This document shows positions 1 through 7,299 of a DNA stretch of 12,521 nt, one piece after another. The notes below the pieces were generated by a model. It ran no database searches. It saw nothing but the letters and a program-made list of their open reading frames with translations, and was not told where the DNA came from. The DNA comes from an uncultured Simplicispira sp. (GTDB lineage: Bacteria > Pseudomonadota > Gammaproteobacteria > Burkholderiales > Burkholderiaceae_C): positions 1 to 12,521 of the forward strand of contig CAIRYF010000378.1 of assembly GCA_903882725.1 (NCBI GenBank). The letters are read 5' to 3'. The stretch's first letter is position 1; each line of letters opens with the position of its first letter. Made by a program: the position numbers and the translations under genes.

Positions 1-1
1 A

Positions 2-130
2 GAAACCGTCATCGAAGGCATTAACAGCAACGTGGCACTGCACCGCGAGCTGATGGTGGATGCCAAGTTTATGGACGGCGGCACCAATATCCACTATTTG
101 GAAGAGTGGCTGTCGCAGCGCCAGCGCTGA
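2..130 (+). CDS. accC: Acetyl-CoA carboxylase biotin carboxylase subunit, C-terminal end (partial)
   Basis: Only the last 42 codons are in the window; the gene starts upstream. The product is the biotin carboxylase subunit of acetyl-CoA carboxylase. It carboxylates biotin on AccB with ATP and bicarbonate, the first committed step of fatty acid synthesis, in the cytoplasm. The visible tail contains GGTNIHYLE and a preceding G-I-N-S-N stretch, which line up with the E. coli AccC C-terminus (GVKTNIDLQ followed by HGGTNIHYLE), so the assignment is firm despite the short fragment. It ends in TGA and is followed by an intrinsic terminator, which suggests that the acc transcript ends before prmA. 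The reading frame shows no damage. Confidence 0.93.
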   Translation, partial: ETVIEGINSNVALHRELMVDAKFMDGGTNIHYLEEWLSQRQR

Positions 131-155
131 TCGGTGCCCTGACTGCCCCCGAACA

Positions 156-195
156 CGGGCCCACGCCCAATGCGGGTGCGGGCCCGCTTTCTTTA
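156..195 (+). terminator. Rho-independent terminator after accC
   Basis: Bases 156-168 pair with 174-186: 13 positions with one A-C mismatch (163/179) and one G-T wobble (165/177), closed by a 5-nt loop (AATGC). The stem is almost all G-C and is followed directly by a T-rich run (CTTTCTTTATT). It lies 25 nt after the accC stop on the same strand, which fits an intrinsic terminator for the acc operon. Confidence 0.8.
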
Positions 196-268
196 TTGGC
201 GGTTTTGTTCTCTTTCTTCGTTCTCTTTTTTTTGTTCTCTCTTTTGTCTGTGAATAAGGCGCAACGCC

Positions 269-1156
269 ATGTATGAACTGAGCCTGATGTGCCCGCAAGA
301 CCGGGTCGAAACCCTGAGCGACGCGCTGGACGCGCTGGACGCGCTGAGTGTCTCCGTCGAAGACGCCGACGCCCAAACCGACGCCGAACAGGCACTGTTT
401 GGCGAACCGGGAATGCCCCCACCCAAAGACGGCTGGCAGCGCAGCCGCGTGCTGGCGCTGTTTGCCCAAGAAGCGCAGGCGCAAGAGGCGCTTGATTTGC
501 TGTCGGCGCAAGATTTTTTTGCTGGCTGCCAAATGCTGGGCCTGGCCGCCGTGCCCGATCAAGACTGGGTGCGGCTGACGCAATCGCAATTTACGCCGGT
601 CGAAATCACGCCCGAGTTTTGGATTGTGCCGACCTGGCACGAGCTGCCCACGCAGGCAACGCGGGTGATTCGCCTGGACCCCGGTCTGGCGTTTGGTACC
701 GGCACGCACCCAACGACACGGATGTGTTTGCGCTGGATTGCCCGCCAAGCGGCGGCTCCCGGGCTGGGCCGGGTGCTGGACTACGGCTGTGGCTCGGGCA
801 TTTTGGCAATTGGCGCGGCCAAGTTTGGTGCCAACGACATTGACGCGGTGGACATTGACACGGCGGCGGTCGAATCGACCCAATACAACGCCGACGCGAA
901 TGCAGTGCAGTTGAATGCGGGCCTGCCCGACAAGGCTGGCGGTCTCTATCAAACCGTGCTGGCCAACATTTTGGCGACACCGCTGAAGGTGTTGGCACCG
1001 CTGCTGTGCAGCCACGTCGCCGCTGGAGGCCAACTGGTGCTGGCCGGTATTTTGGAGCGCCAAGCACAAGAGCTGAAAGACGCTTACGCCCCCTATCTGA
1101 CGCTGACAGTGGCCGACACCGAAGACGGCTGGATTTTGATGACAGGCGCGCGTTGA
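269..1156 (+). CDS. prmA: Ribosomal protein L11 methyltransferase
   Basis: The product is a SAM-dependent methyltransferase that trimethylates ribosomal protein L11 in the cytoplasm. At 295 aa it matches the usual length (E. coli 293). Residues 1-100 or so form the L11-recognition domain. The catalytic domain has the family signature FGTGTHPTT (residues 142-150), SAM motif I DYGCGSG (171-177), an acidic motif II around VDID, and the NILA motif (233-236) typical of N-methyltransferases of this family. The start at 269 has a weak AAGG at 256-259 with 9-nt spacing, and the N-terminus aligns with E. coli PrmA around SDAL. A perfect 9-nt unit (gacgcgctg) occurs three times in tandem at 320-346, giving DALDALDAL. 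prmA directly after the acc genes is a common order in proteobacteria. Confidence 0.96.
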   Translation: MYELSLMCPQDRVETLSDALDALDALSVSVEDADAQTDAEQALFGEPGMPPPKDGWQRSRVLALFAQEAQAQEALDLLSAQDFFAGCQMLGLAAVPDQDWVRLTQSQFTPVEITPEFWIVPTWHELPTQATRVIRLDPGLAFGTGTHPTTRMCLRWIARQAAAPGLGRVLDYGCGSGILAIGAAKFGANDIDAVDIDTAAVESTQYNADANAVQLNAGLPDKAGGLYQTVLANILATPLKVLAPLLCSHVAAGGQLVLAGILERQAQELKDAYAPYLTLTVADTEDGWILMTGAR

Positions 1157-1191
1157 CGCCACTGCTAGACGCTGCTGCCGTCGGGCGCTTC

Positions 1192-1197
1192 TACAAT
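1192..1197 (+). promoter_or_regulatory. Possible -10 element just upstream of the DUF3426 gene
   Basis: TACAAT matches the sigma-70 -10 consensus in five of six bases and lies only 9 nt before the ATG at 1207. No good -35 hexamer sits 16-18 nt upstream; the best candidate is a weak TAGACG at 19 nt. If used, transcription would start at about 1204 and give a nearly leaderless mRNA, which would fit the absence of a Shine-Dalgarno sequence. This is inference from sequence only. Confidence 0.3.
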
Positions 1198-1206
1198 TCT
1201 TAGCCA

Positions 1207-2679
<1,473 letters not shown>

Positions 2680-2710
2680 ACCAGCCCTTTGGCTGAAATG
2701 GAACTTTGAT

Positions 2711-3622
2711 ATGGCAGCTTTAATTTGCGGCTCGTTGGCGTTTGACACCATCATGACTTTTGAGGGCCGCTTTGCCGAGCAGATATTGCCCGAGCAACTG
2801 CACATTTTGAACGTGTCGTTTTTGGTGCCCTCGCTGCGGCGCGACTTTGGCGGCTGCGCTGGCAACATTGCCTACAGCCTGAAACTGCTGGGCGGCAATC
2901 CCTTGCCAATGGCAACGTTGGGCAACGACGGCCAGGACTATCTGGCGCGCCTGCAGTCACTGGGCATCAGTACCGCACATATCACCCAAGTGGGCGACAC
3001 CTACACCGCGCAGGCCATGATCATGACCGACCGCGACAACAACCAAATCACTGCCTTTCACCCCGGTGCCATGATGCAAGCGCACACCCAGCGCATCGAA
3101 CCCGCTCTGTTGGGCACGTTGGGCGTGGCGCTGGGCATCGTCGCCCCCGACGGGCGCGACGCCATGCTGGAGCACGCAGCGCAGTTCAAGGCGGCAGATG
3201 TCCCTTTTGTGTTCGACCCCGGCCAAGGCCTGCCGATGTTCAGCAGCGAAGAGCTGGCTGGTTTTGTCGAGCAAGCCAGTTGGGTAGCGGTGAACGACTA
3301 CGAAGCCAAGATGCTGTGCGAGCGCACCGGCTGGAGCTTGGAGCAACTCTCGCGCAAAGTGCGCGGTTTGGTGGTGACGCTGGGTGGGCAGGGCTGTGAA
3401 GTGTGGGTAGATGGTGAAAAAACCCATATCGCCCCAGCCACACCCAGCAGCATTGTTGACCCTACTGGTTGCGGCGACGCTTGGCGCGGTGCGCTGTTGT
3501 TTGGCTTGGAAAAAGGCTGGTCGCTGGCACGCTGCGCCACACTCGGCAACCGCTTAGGTGCCCTAAAAATCGCCGCACGCGGGCCGCAAAACTACCATTT
3601 AGATTTTGCGTTGCCAGCTTAA
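2711..3622 (+). CDS. PfkB-family kinase, adenosine kinase-like
   Basis: 303 aa, predicted cytoplasmic ribokinase-fold kinase. The N-terminal glycine motif DFGGCAGNIA (residues 45-54) and the C-terminal PfkB signature DPTGCGDAWRG are present; D256 in GCGD is the expected catalytic base. The segment FDTIMTFEGRF...LPEQLH, with SFLV before the GG motif and FHPGAM later, closely follows my memory of Mycobacterium tuberculosis Rv2202c, a bacterial adenosine kinase. Purine nucleoside is therefore the best guess for substrate, but a sugar cannot be excluded. I chose ATG 2711 because homology starts there (MAALICGSLAFD) and a GGA lies at a workable distance upstream; the frame stays open to 2516, but that extension overlaps the DUF3426 gene. 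The gene follows the DUF3426 stop by 31 nt with no terminator, so cotranscription is likely. Confidence 0.9.
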   Translation: MAALICGSLAFDTIMTFEGRFAEQILPEQLHILNVSFLVPSLRRDFGGCAGNIAYSLKLLGGNPLPMATLGNDGQDYLARLQSLGISTAHITQVGDTYTAQAMIMTDRDNNQITAFHPGAMMQAHTQRIEPALLGTLGVALGIVAPDGRDAMLEHAAQFKAADVPFVFDPGQGLPMFSSEELAGFVEQASWVAVNDYEAKMLCERTGWSLEQLSRKVRGLVVTLGGQGCEVWVDGEKTHIAPATPSSIVDPTGCGDAWRGALLFGLEKGWSLARCATLGNRLGALKIAARGPQNYHLDFALPA

Positions 3623-3664
3623 ACAAGCCTCTAGGCACTAGGATGGGTGGACTAATATGCAACG

Positions 3665-3679
3665 CGCACACCTTGTGCG
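3665..3679 (+). repeat. Short inverted repeat before the 63-aa gene
   Basis: CGCACA (3665-3670) and TGTGCG (3674-3679) form a perfect 6-bp stem with a 3-nt loop (CCT), 20 nt before the ATG at 3700. No T-run follows, so it is not an intrinsic terminator. It could be an mRNA hairpin or a protein site; its role is unknown. Confidence 0.4.
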
Positions 3680-3699
3680 TTACCTGAGAAATATTCAGC

Positions 3700-3891
3700 A
3701 TGAAAACCCCCGTCCTCATCACCGCCGACCTCACGCAAGAAAATGCCCAAGCGCTGGCGCAGTTCATTAAAACCATCAGCCACGACGCCATTCGCCAATG
3801 TGTGGCCGACGATGCGCAAACCTTTTTGGTACGCGACGCACTGGACTCGCTGCGCGAAGCGCTGGATGTGGTGGGCATTGATCCGCAGTAA
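3700..3891 (+). CDS. Small conserved-looking hypothetical protein, 63 aa
   Basis: A 63-residue acidic protein, not recognised with certainty. It begins with a probable short beta strand (PVLITADL), then a helix rich in Ala and Gln (TQENAQALAQFIK), a short linker with Asp-Asp, and a second amphipathic helix (VRDALDSLREALDVVG). There is no signal peptide, membrane segment or zinc motif. It resembles a class of short helical proteins of unknown function that I recall in Burkholderiales. A weak GAGAA lies at 3686-3690, 9 nt before the ATG. Codon use is GC-rich at third positions like its neighbours, which supports a real gene. It sits 77 nt after the kinase gene on the same strand and is followed by the 48-nt intergenic repeat. 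Confidence 0.7.
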   Translation: MKTPVLITADLTQENAQALAQFIKTISHDAIRQCVADDAQTFLVRDALDSLREALDVVGIDPQ

Positions 3892-3937
3892 ACACCTAAA
3901 CACCGCACTAAAGAGCGCCAAAGTTATAGCCTTTTAG

Positions 3938-3985
3938 GCCTCTAGCCCTTATGGTATATGCGGTGCAAGCTACCATTTTGATAGC
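3938..3985 (+). repeat. Structured intergenic repeat, copy 1
   Basis: A 48-nt element that matches, end to end and without gaps, a second element at 9211-9258 on the other strand: the first 15 nt (gcctctagcccttat) and last 6 nt (gatagc) are identical and about half of the middle 27 nt match. This copy contains a perfect 8-bp inverted repeat, GCAAGCTA (3965-3972) with TAGCTTGC (3982-3989), around a 9-nt loop. It starts 46 nt after the stop of the 63-aa gene, in the reading direction of that gene. I recall similar sequences scattered through Comamonadaceae genomes; not searched here. Confidence 0.7.
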
Positions 3986-3997
3986 TTGCCGGTGGGT

Positions 3998-4011
3998 GGG
4001 AGAATCCTCCC
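3998..4011 (+). promoter_or_regulatory. Hairpin covering the pyrC ribosome binding site
   Basis: GGGAG (3998-4002), the only plausible Shine-Dalgarno sequence for the ATG at 4014, is followed after 4 nt (AATC) by its exact complement CTCCC (4007-4011). When the hairpin folds, the ribosome binding site is buried and ends two bases before the start codon. In enteric bacteria pyrC is controlled by a hairpin that masks the ribosome binding site depending on the transcription start chosen at high or low CTP; this could be an analogous design, which is inference. Confidence 0.5.
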
Positions 4012-4013
4012 CC

Positions 4014-5090
4014 ATGACCGCATCCAACACCCCCACCACACTCACCACCTCCCGCATTGACTCCCTGACCCTCACCCGCCCGGACGACTGGCATTTGCAC
4101 GTGCGCGACGGTGACGCTTTGCACACCGTGGTGCCGCACACGGCGGCGCAGTTTGGCCGCGCCATCATCATGCCCAACCTGCGCCCACCGGTGACCACCG
4201 CCGCGCAGGCGCTGGCCTACAAAGAGCGCATCGTGACCGCCGTGCCCGCTGGCTTGGCTTTTGAGCCGTTGATGACGCTGTACCTGACCGACAAGCTGCC
4301 ACCCGATGAAATCGCCCGCGCCCAGGCTGCTGGCGTGGTGGCCGCCAAGCTCTACCCGGCCGGTGCCACCACCAACAGCGATGCCGGTGTAACCGACTTG
4401 CGCAATATCTACCCGACGCTCGAAGCCATGCAGCGCGCCGGGATGGCGCTGCTGGTTCACGGCGAAGTCACCTCGCCCGATATTGACCTGTTTGACCGCG
4501 AAGCGGTGTTCATCGACACGCAGTTGATCCCGCTGCGCCGTGATTTTCCCGAGCTGACAATTGTTTTTGAACACATCACCACGCAAGAAGCCGCGCAATA
4601 CGTGACCAGCGCCAACCGCTTCACCGCCGCCACCCTCACGGCGCACCACCTGCTGTACAACCGCAACGCCCTCTTCACCGGTGGTATTCGCCCGCATTAC
4701 TACTGCCTGCCGGTGCTCAAGCGCGAAAAGCACCGCTTGGCGCTGGTGCAAGCCGCCACCAGCGGATCGCCCCAATTCTTTTTGGGCACCGACAGCGCGC
4801 CACACGCTGCGCACCTGAAAGAGCACGCCAGCGGCTGCGCCGGTTGCTACACCGCCCACGCCGCCATCGAGCTGTACGCCGAAGCCTTCGACAATGCCGG
4901 TGCGCTGGACAAGTTGGAAGGTTTTGCCAGCTTTTACGGCGCTGACTTTTACGGCTTGGCGCGCAACAGCGGCACCATCACCTTGCAACGCGACAGCTGG
5001 ACGCCGCCCGACAGCTTTGCCTTTGGCGAAGCCGAACTCAAACCCCTGCGCGCGGGCGAGGCGTTGGCATGGCGCTTGATCGCTGGGTAA
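4014..5090 (+). CDS. pyrC: Dihydroorotase (homodimeric class II type)
   Basis: 358 aa. A cytoplasmic zinc amidohydrolase that interconverts N-carbamoyl-aspartate and dihydroorotate, the third step of pyrimidine synthesis. The metal-binding HLHVRDG motif follows RPDDW near the N-terminus; [13 protein letters not shown] contains the lysine that is carboxylated to bridge the zinc ions; VHGEVT, FEHITT and LGTDSAPHA supply the further histidines and the catalytic aspartate. The protein aligns along its length with E. coli PyrC (348 aa). I chose ATG 4014 because it gives an MTA- N-terminus, comes directly before the conserved region and has GGGAG upstream; the frame stays open to an ATG at 3951, but that one lies inside the intergenic repeat. 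The end overlaps the next gene by 22 nt. Confidence 0.96.
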   Translation: MTASNTPTTLTTSRIDSLTLTRPDDWHLHVRDGDALHTVVPHTAAQFGRAIIMPNLRPPVTTAAQALAYKERIVTAVPAGLAFEPLMTLYLTDKLPPDEIARAQAAGVVAAKLYPAGATTNSDAGVTDLRNIYPTLEAMQRAGMALLVHGEVTSPDIDLFDREAVFIDTQLIPLRRDFPELTIVFEHITTQEAAQYVTSANRFTAATLTAHHLLYNRNALFTGGIRPHYYCLPVLKREKHRLALVQAATSGSPQFFLGTDSAPHAAHLKEHASGCAGCYTAHAAIELYAEAFDNAGALDKLEGFASFYGADFYGLARNSGTITLQRDSWTPPDSFAFGEAELKPLRAGEALAWRLIAG

Positions 5091-6277
5091 GCGTGGTGCC
5101 CGGCACCGCAGCAGTGGGTGGGCCGCAGGCTGCGTTTTTGGTTGATGCCGATAACTTTTCGGATGCGCTGGCGCTGGAATCGGCTTGGGCGCAGTTGCAG
5201 GCGCGGGCCGGGCGGGTGAGTGTCTGCCGGGCGTATGGCGCACCGGCGCGTTTGCAGTCGCTGGCGGCGGTGTGGCGCAGTTTGGGCGCACGCACCTTTC
5301 CCAATTTGGCCTTAGACAAAAACACCACCGACGCCGCCCTGATTGCCGACGCAGTGGCGCTGCACTTTCAGCAAGGCGTGCGCCTGTTTGCTATCGCCTC
5401 GGGCGATGCCGACTTTGCCCCGCTGGCCGTGCGCCTGCGCGAATGGGGCTGCGAAGTCTGGTGTTTTTCGATGGGAAGCCTTCTGTTTACAGGCGCTGAG
5501 GCGTATTACGACCGGGTGGTACGGTTTACGCCGTCACCGGCTGCGCCAACAGCGGACGTTGTTGCTACTGCGCCCTTGCCACCTGTGTTGGTGGCTATAC
5601 CCAAGCCCAAATCAGTCCCCACTCCTCTGCCTCCTCTGCCTCCTTCCACGCCACCCGTGGTTTTGCCCGATATGGTCCAACGCATCTTGGAAGCTCTGCC
5701 GGACTTGCGTGAGGCACCGCAAATGTTGGCCCAAGCGGTGCCCGTGTTGCGGCAAAAAACTATTTTGCGAAAAAACACCAAATTGACGACGTTCTTTGCT
5801 AGCCACAGCGCCTATTTCAAGCTCAGTCCCGCAGACAAGCCAACGGAATTAACGTATGTGCCGCCCTGCCGAGTGACAGAAAAGACCGAACCCCAAACGC
5901 CTGAAAAACCTGCGCCATTAGAAGAAAAAAAGCTTTGTCCGCGACCCCCAGTGCCTATCAAAGTGCCAGTCGCTATCGCTATCGAACCTGTGGTTATTTG
6001 TCTAAAGGATGCGCCGCCGTTGCTAGCCAAGCTGCATGGACTGCGCTCGGTGCTTATTGAGCTTGCGGTGCGCCGCGTGACAGTTGCCGATGTGTTGCTG
6101 GCTGCTCCAGAAGTCGCTGTGGGTTTGCTCATGGACTTGGGCAGTGTGTGCAAAAAACTGTGTGACAAGGGCGTGGTGGCATCGCCAGCTTATGCCCATG
6201 CCATCTTGGTGGCGTACCCGTCCATCTTTTGTCTGGTGCCGCCGAAGACGCCCAATGCGGTGCGCTACCTTGGCTGA
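5069..6277 (+). CDS. NYN-domain protein, putative ribonuclease with C-terminal winged-helix-like regions
   Basis: 402 aa. Residues 20-152 form an NYN (PIN-like, DUF88/LabA) domain: LVDADNF (D26, D28), [12 protein letters not shown] (D88) and ASGDADF (D113, D115) supply the acidic residues that bind metal in this nuclease superfamily. A Pro-rich linker (about 155-200) follows. Residues 203-265 look like a helical then beta-hairpin region ([10 protein letters not shown] ... [15 protein letters not shown]), which could be an OST-HTH/LOTUS-type winged helix. A charged Pro-rich linker (266-315) leads to a second helical region (318-390). NYN plus OST-HTH is a known bacterial arrangement, usually linked to RNA; the substrate is unknown. 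GAGG at 5058-5061, 7 nt before the ATG, supports the start. It overlaps pyrC by 22 nt, so translational coupling is likely. Confidence 0.85.
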   Translation: MALDRWVSVVPGTAAVGGPQAAFLVDADNFSDALALESAWAQLQARAGRVSVCRAYGAPARLQSLAAVWRSLGARTFPNLALDKNTTDAALIADAVALHFQQGVRLFAIASGDADFAPLAVRLREWGCEVWCFSMGSLLFTGAEAYYDRVVRFTPSPAAPTADVVATAPLPPVLVAIPKPKSVPTPLPPLPPSTPPVVLPDMVQRILEALPDLREAPQMLAQAVPVLRQKTILRKNTKLTTFFASHSAYFKLSPADKPTELTYVPPCRVTEKTEPQTPEKPAPLEEKKLCPRPPVPIKVPVAIAIEPVVICLKDAPPLLAKLHGLRSVLIELAVRRVTVADVLLAAPEVAVGLLMDLGSVCKKLCDKGVVASPAYAHAILVAYPSIFCLVPPKTPNAVRYLG

Positions 6278-6419
6278 AAACAGCCTGCTCAATGGACTGT
6301 CGCCAGCCCACAGCTGCCAGCCATCGACTGGCAAGCCCCGTGGCTGGTTGCCTGCCAATAAGAACGCTTGCTTTTATGATGATGCACAGGTATTTCGCCC
6401 CTTTTGCTGAGGAAAATTT
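6278..6419 (+). other. Intergenic region before htpX with a possible hairpin
   Basis: The 142 nt between the NYN gene and htpX hold an imperfect stem-loop, CCAGCCA (6317-6323) with TGGCTGG (6341-6347), around a 17-nt loop; there is no T-run, so it is not a clear terminator. Near the gene a strong GAGGA (6409-6413) sits 6 nt before the htpX ATG. A weak sigma-70-like pair (TTGCTT about 6369-6374, then TATTTC 17 nt on) could drive htpX. I looked for a heat-shock sigma-32 promoter and found none with acceptable spacing. Confidence 0.4.
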
Positions 6420-7295
6420 ATGAAACGTATTGCTTTATTTTTATTGACCAACGTGGCCGTGGTGGTGGTGCTGGGTATCGTTGCCAGCTTGCTGGGCGTG
6501 AACCGCTACCTGACTGCCAATGGCATGAACTTTGGCGCGCTGCTGGGGTACGCCTTCATCATGGGTTTTGGCGGGGCGATTATTTCGCTGCTGATCAGCA
6601 AACCGGTGGCCAAGTGGAGCGCTGGCGTACAGATCATCGAGCAGCCAAGCAATCAAGACGAGGCGTGGATTGTCGAAACCGTGCGCAAATTTGCCGACAA
6701 AGCGGGCATCGGTATGCCCGAAGTTGGCATTTTTGAGGGCGACCCGAACGCTTTTGCCACCGGTGCGTTCAAAAATTCGGCACTGGTGGCGGTCTCTACC
6801 GGTCTGCTGCAAAGCATGACGCACGAAGAAATCGAGGCGGTGATTGGCCACGAGGTGGCGCACATTGCCAACGGCGACATGGTCACCATGACGCTGATTC
6901 AGGGGGTGATGAACACTTTTGTGGTGTTTTTGTCGCGCGCCATTGGCTACGCGGTCGATAGCTTTTTGCGCAAGGGCGACAGCAACAACAGTGGGCCCGG
7001 TATTGGTTATATGGTGACGACGGTGGTGCTGGATATCTTGCTGGGTTTTGTGGCGGCCATCATCGTGGCCTGGTTCTCACGCCAGCGTGAGTTCCGCGCC
7101 GACGCCGGCGCTGCGCAGCTGATGGGCCGACGCCAGCCGATGATCAACGCGCTGGCCCGCTTGGGCGGCGCGCACACTGCCGAGCTGCCCAAGAGCATGG
7201 CCGCGATGGGCATTGCCGGTGGCAGTGGCCAGTTGTTCTCGACGCATCCGCCGATTGAAGAGCGCATTGCCGCGCTCAAAGCCATGCAGGGCTAG
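6420..7295 (+). CDS. htpX: Membrane zinc metalloprotease HtpX (M48B)
   Basis: 291 aa, full length for HtpX (E. coli 293). It is an inner-membrane protease with its active site facing the cytoplasm; in E. coli it works with FtsH in quality control of membrane proteins and is stress-induced. Hydrophobic segments lie near residues 4-26, 38-60, 158-177 and 196-219. The zinc site is HEVAH (H144, E145, H148) within [11 protein letters not shown], and the third ligand is E224 in [11 protein letters not shown]. The start is supported by GAGGA 6 nt upstream. The gene is 142 nt after the NYN gene and probably has its own promoter. Its stop is 4 nt from the stop of the convergent FAD oxidoreductase gene, so any terminator must lie inside the opposite gene. 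All key residues are intact. Confidence 0.96.
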   Translation: MKRIALFLLTNVAVVVVLGIVASLLGVNRYLTANGMNFGALLGYAFIMGFGGAIISLLISKPVAKWSAGVQIIEQPSNQDEAWIVETVRKFADKAGIGMPEVGIFEGDPNAFATGAFKNSALVAVSTGLLQSMTHEEIEAVIGHEVAHIANGDMVTMTLIQGVMNTFVVFLSRAIGYAVDSFLRKGDSNNSGPGIGYMVTTVVLDILLGFVAAIIVAWFSRQREFRADAGAAQLMGRRQPMINALARLGGAHTAELPKSMAAMGIAGGSGQLFSTHPPIEERIAALKAMQG

Positions 7296-7299
7296 GCGT

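Noticed and set aside
320..346. Triple 9-nt repeat in prmA as a disruptive insertion
   Set aside because: It encodes DALDALDAL where E. coli PrmA has a segment of similar length, and the frame and protein length are normal.
3627..3674. Third, degenerate copy of the structured repeat after the kinase gene
   Set aside because: The exact octamer GCCTCTAG occurs 4 nt after the stop in the expected orientation, but the rest shows little similarity; this may be chance.
3951..4013. Upstream ATG for pyrC
   Set aside because: It lies within the structured repeat, has no ribosome binding site, and the added residues match nothing in PyrC.
6367..6405. Sigma-32 heat-shock promoter for htpX
   Set aside because: CTTGCT and CCCCTTTT are present but about 25 nt apart, too far for sigma-32 (13-15 nt).
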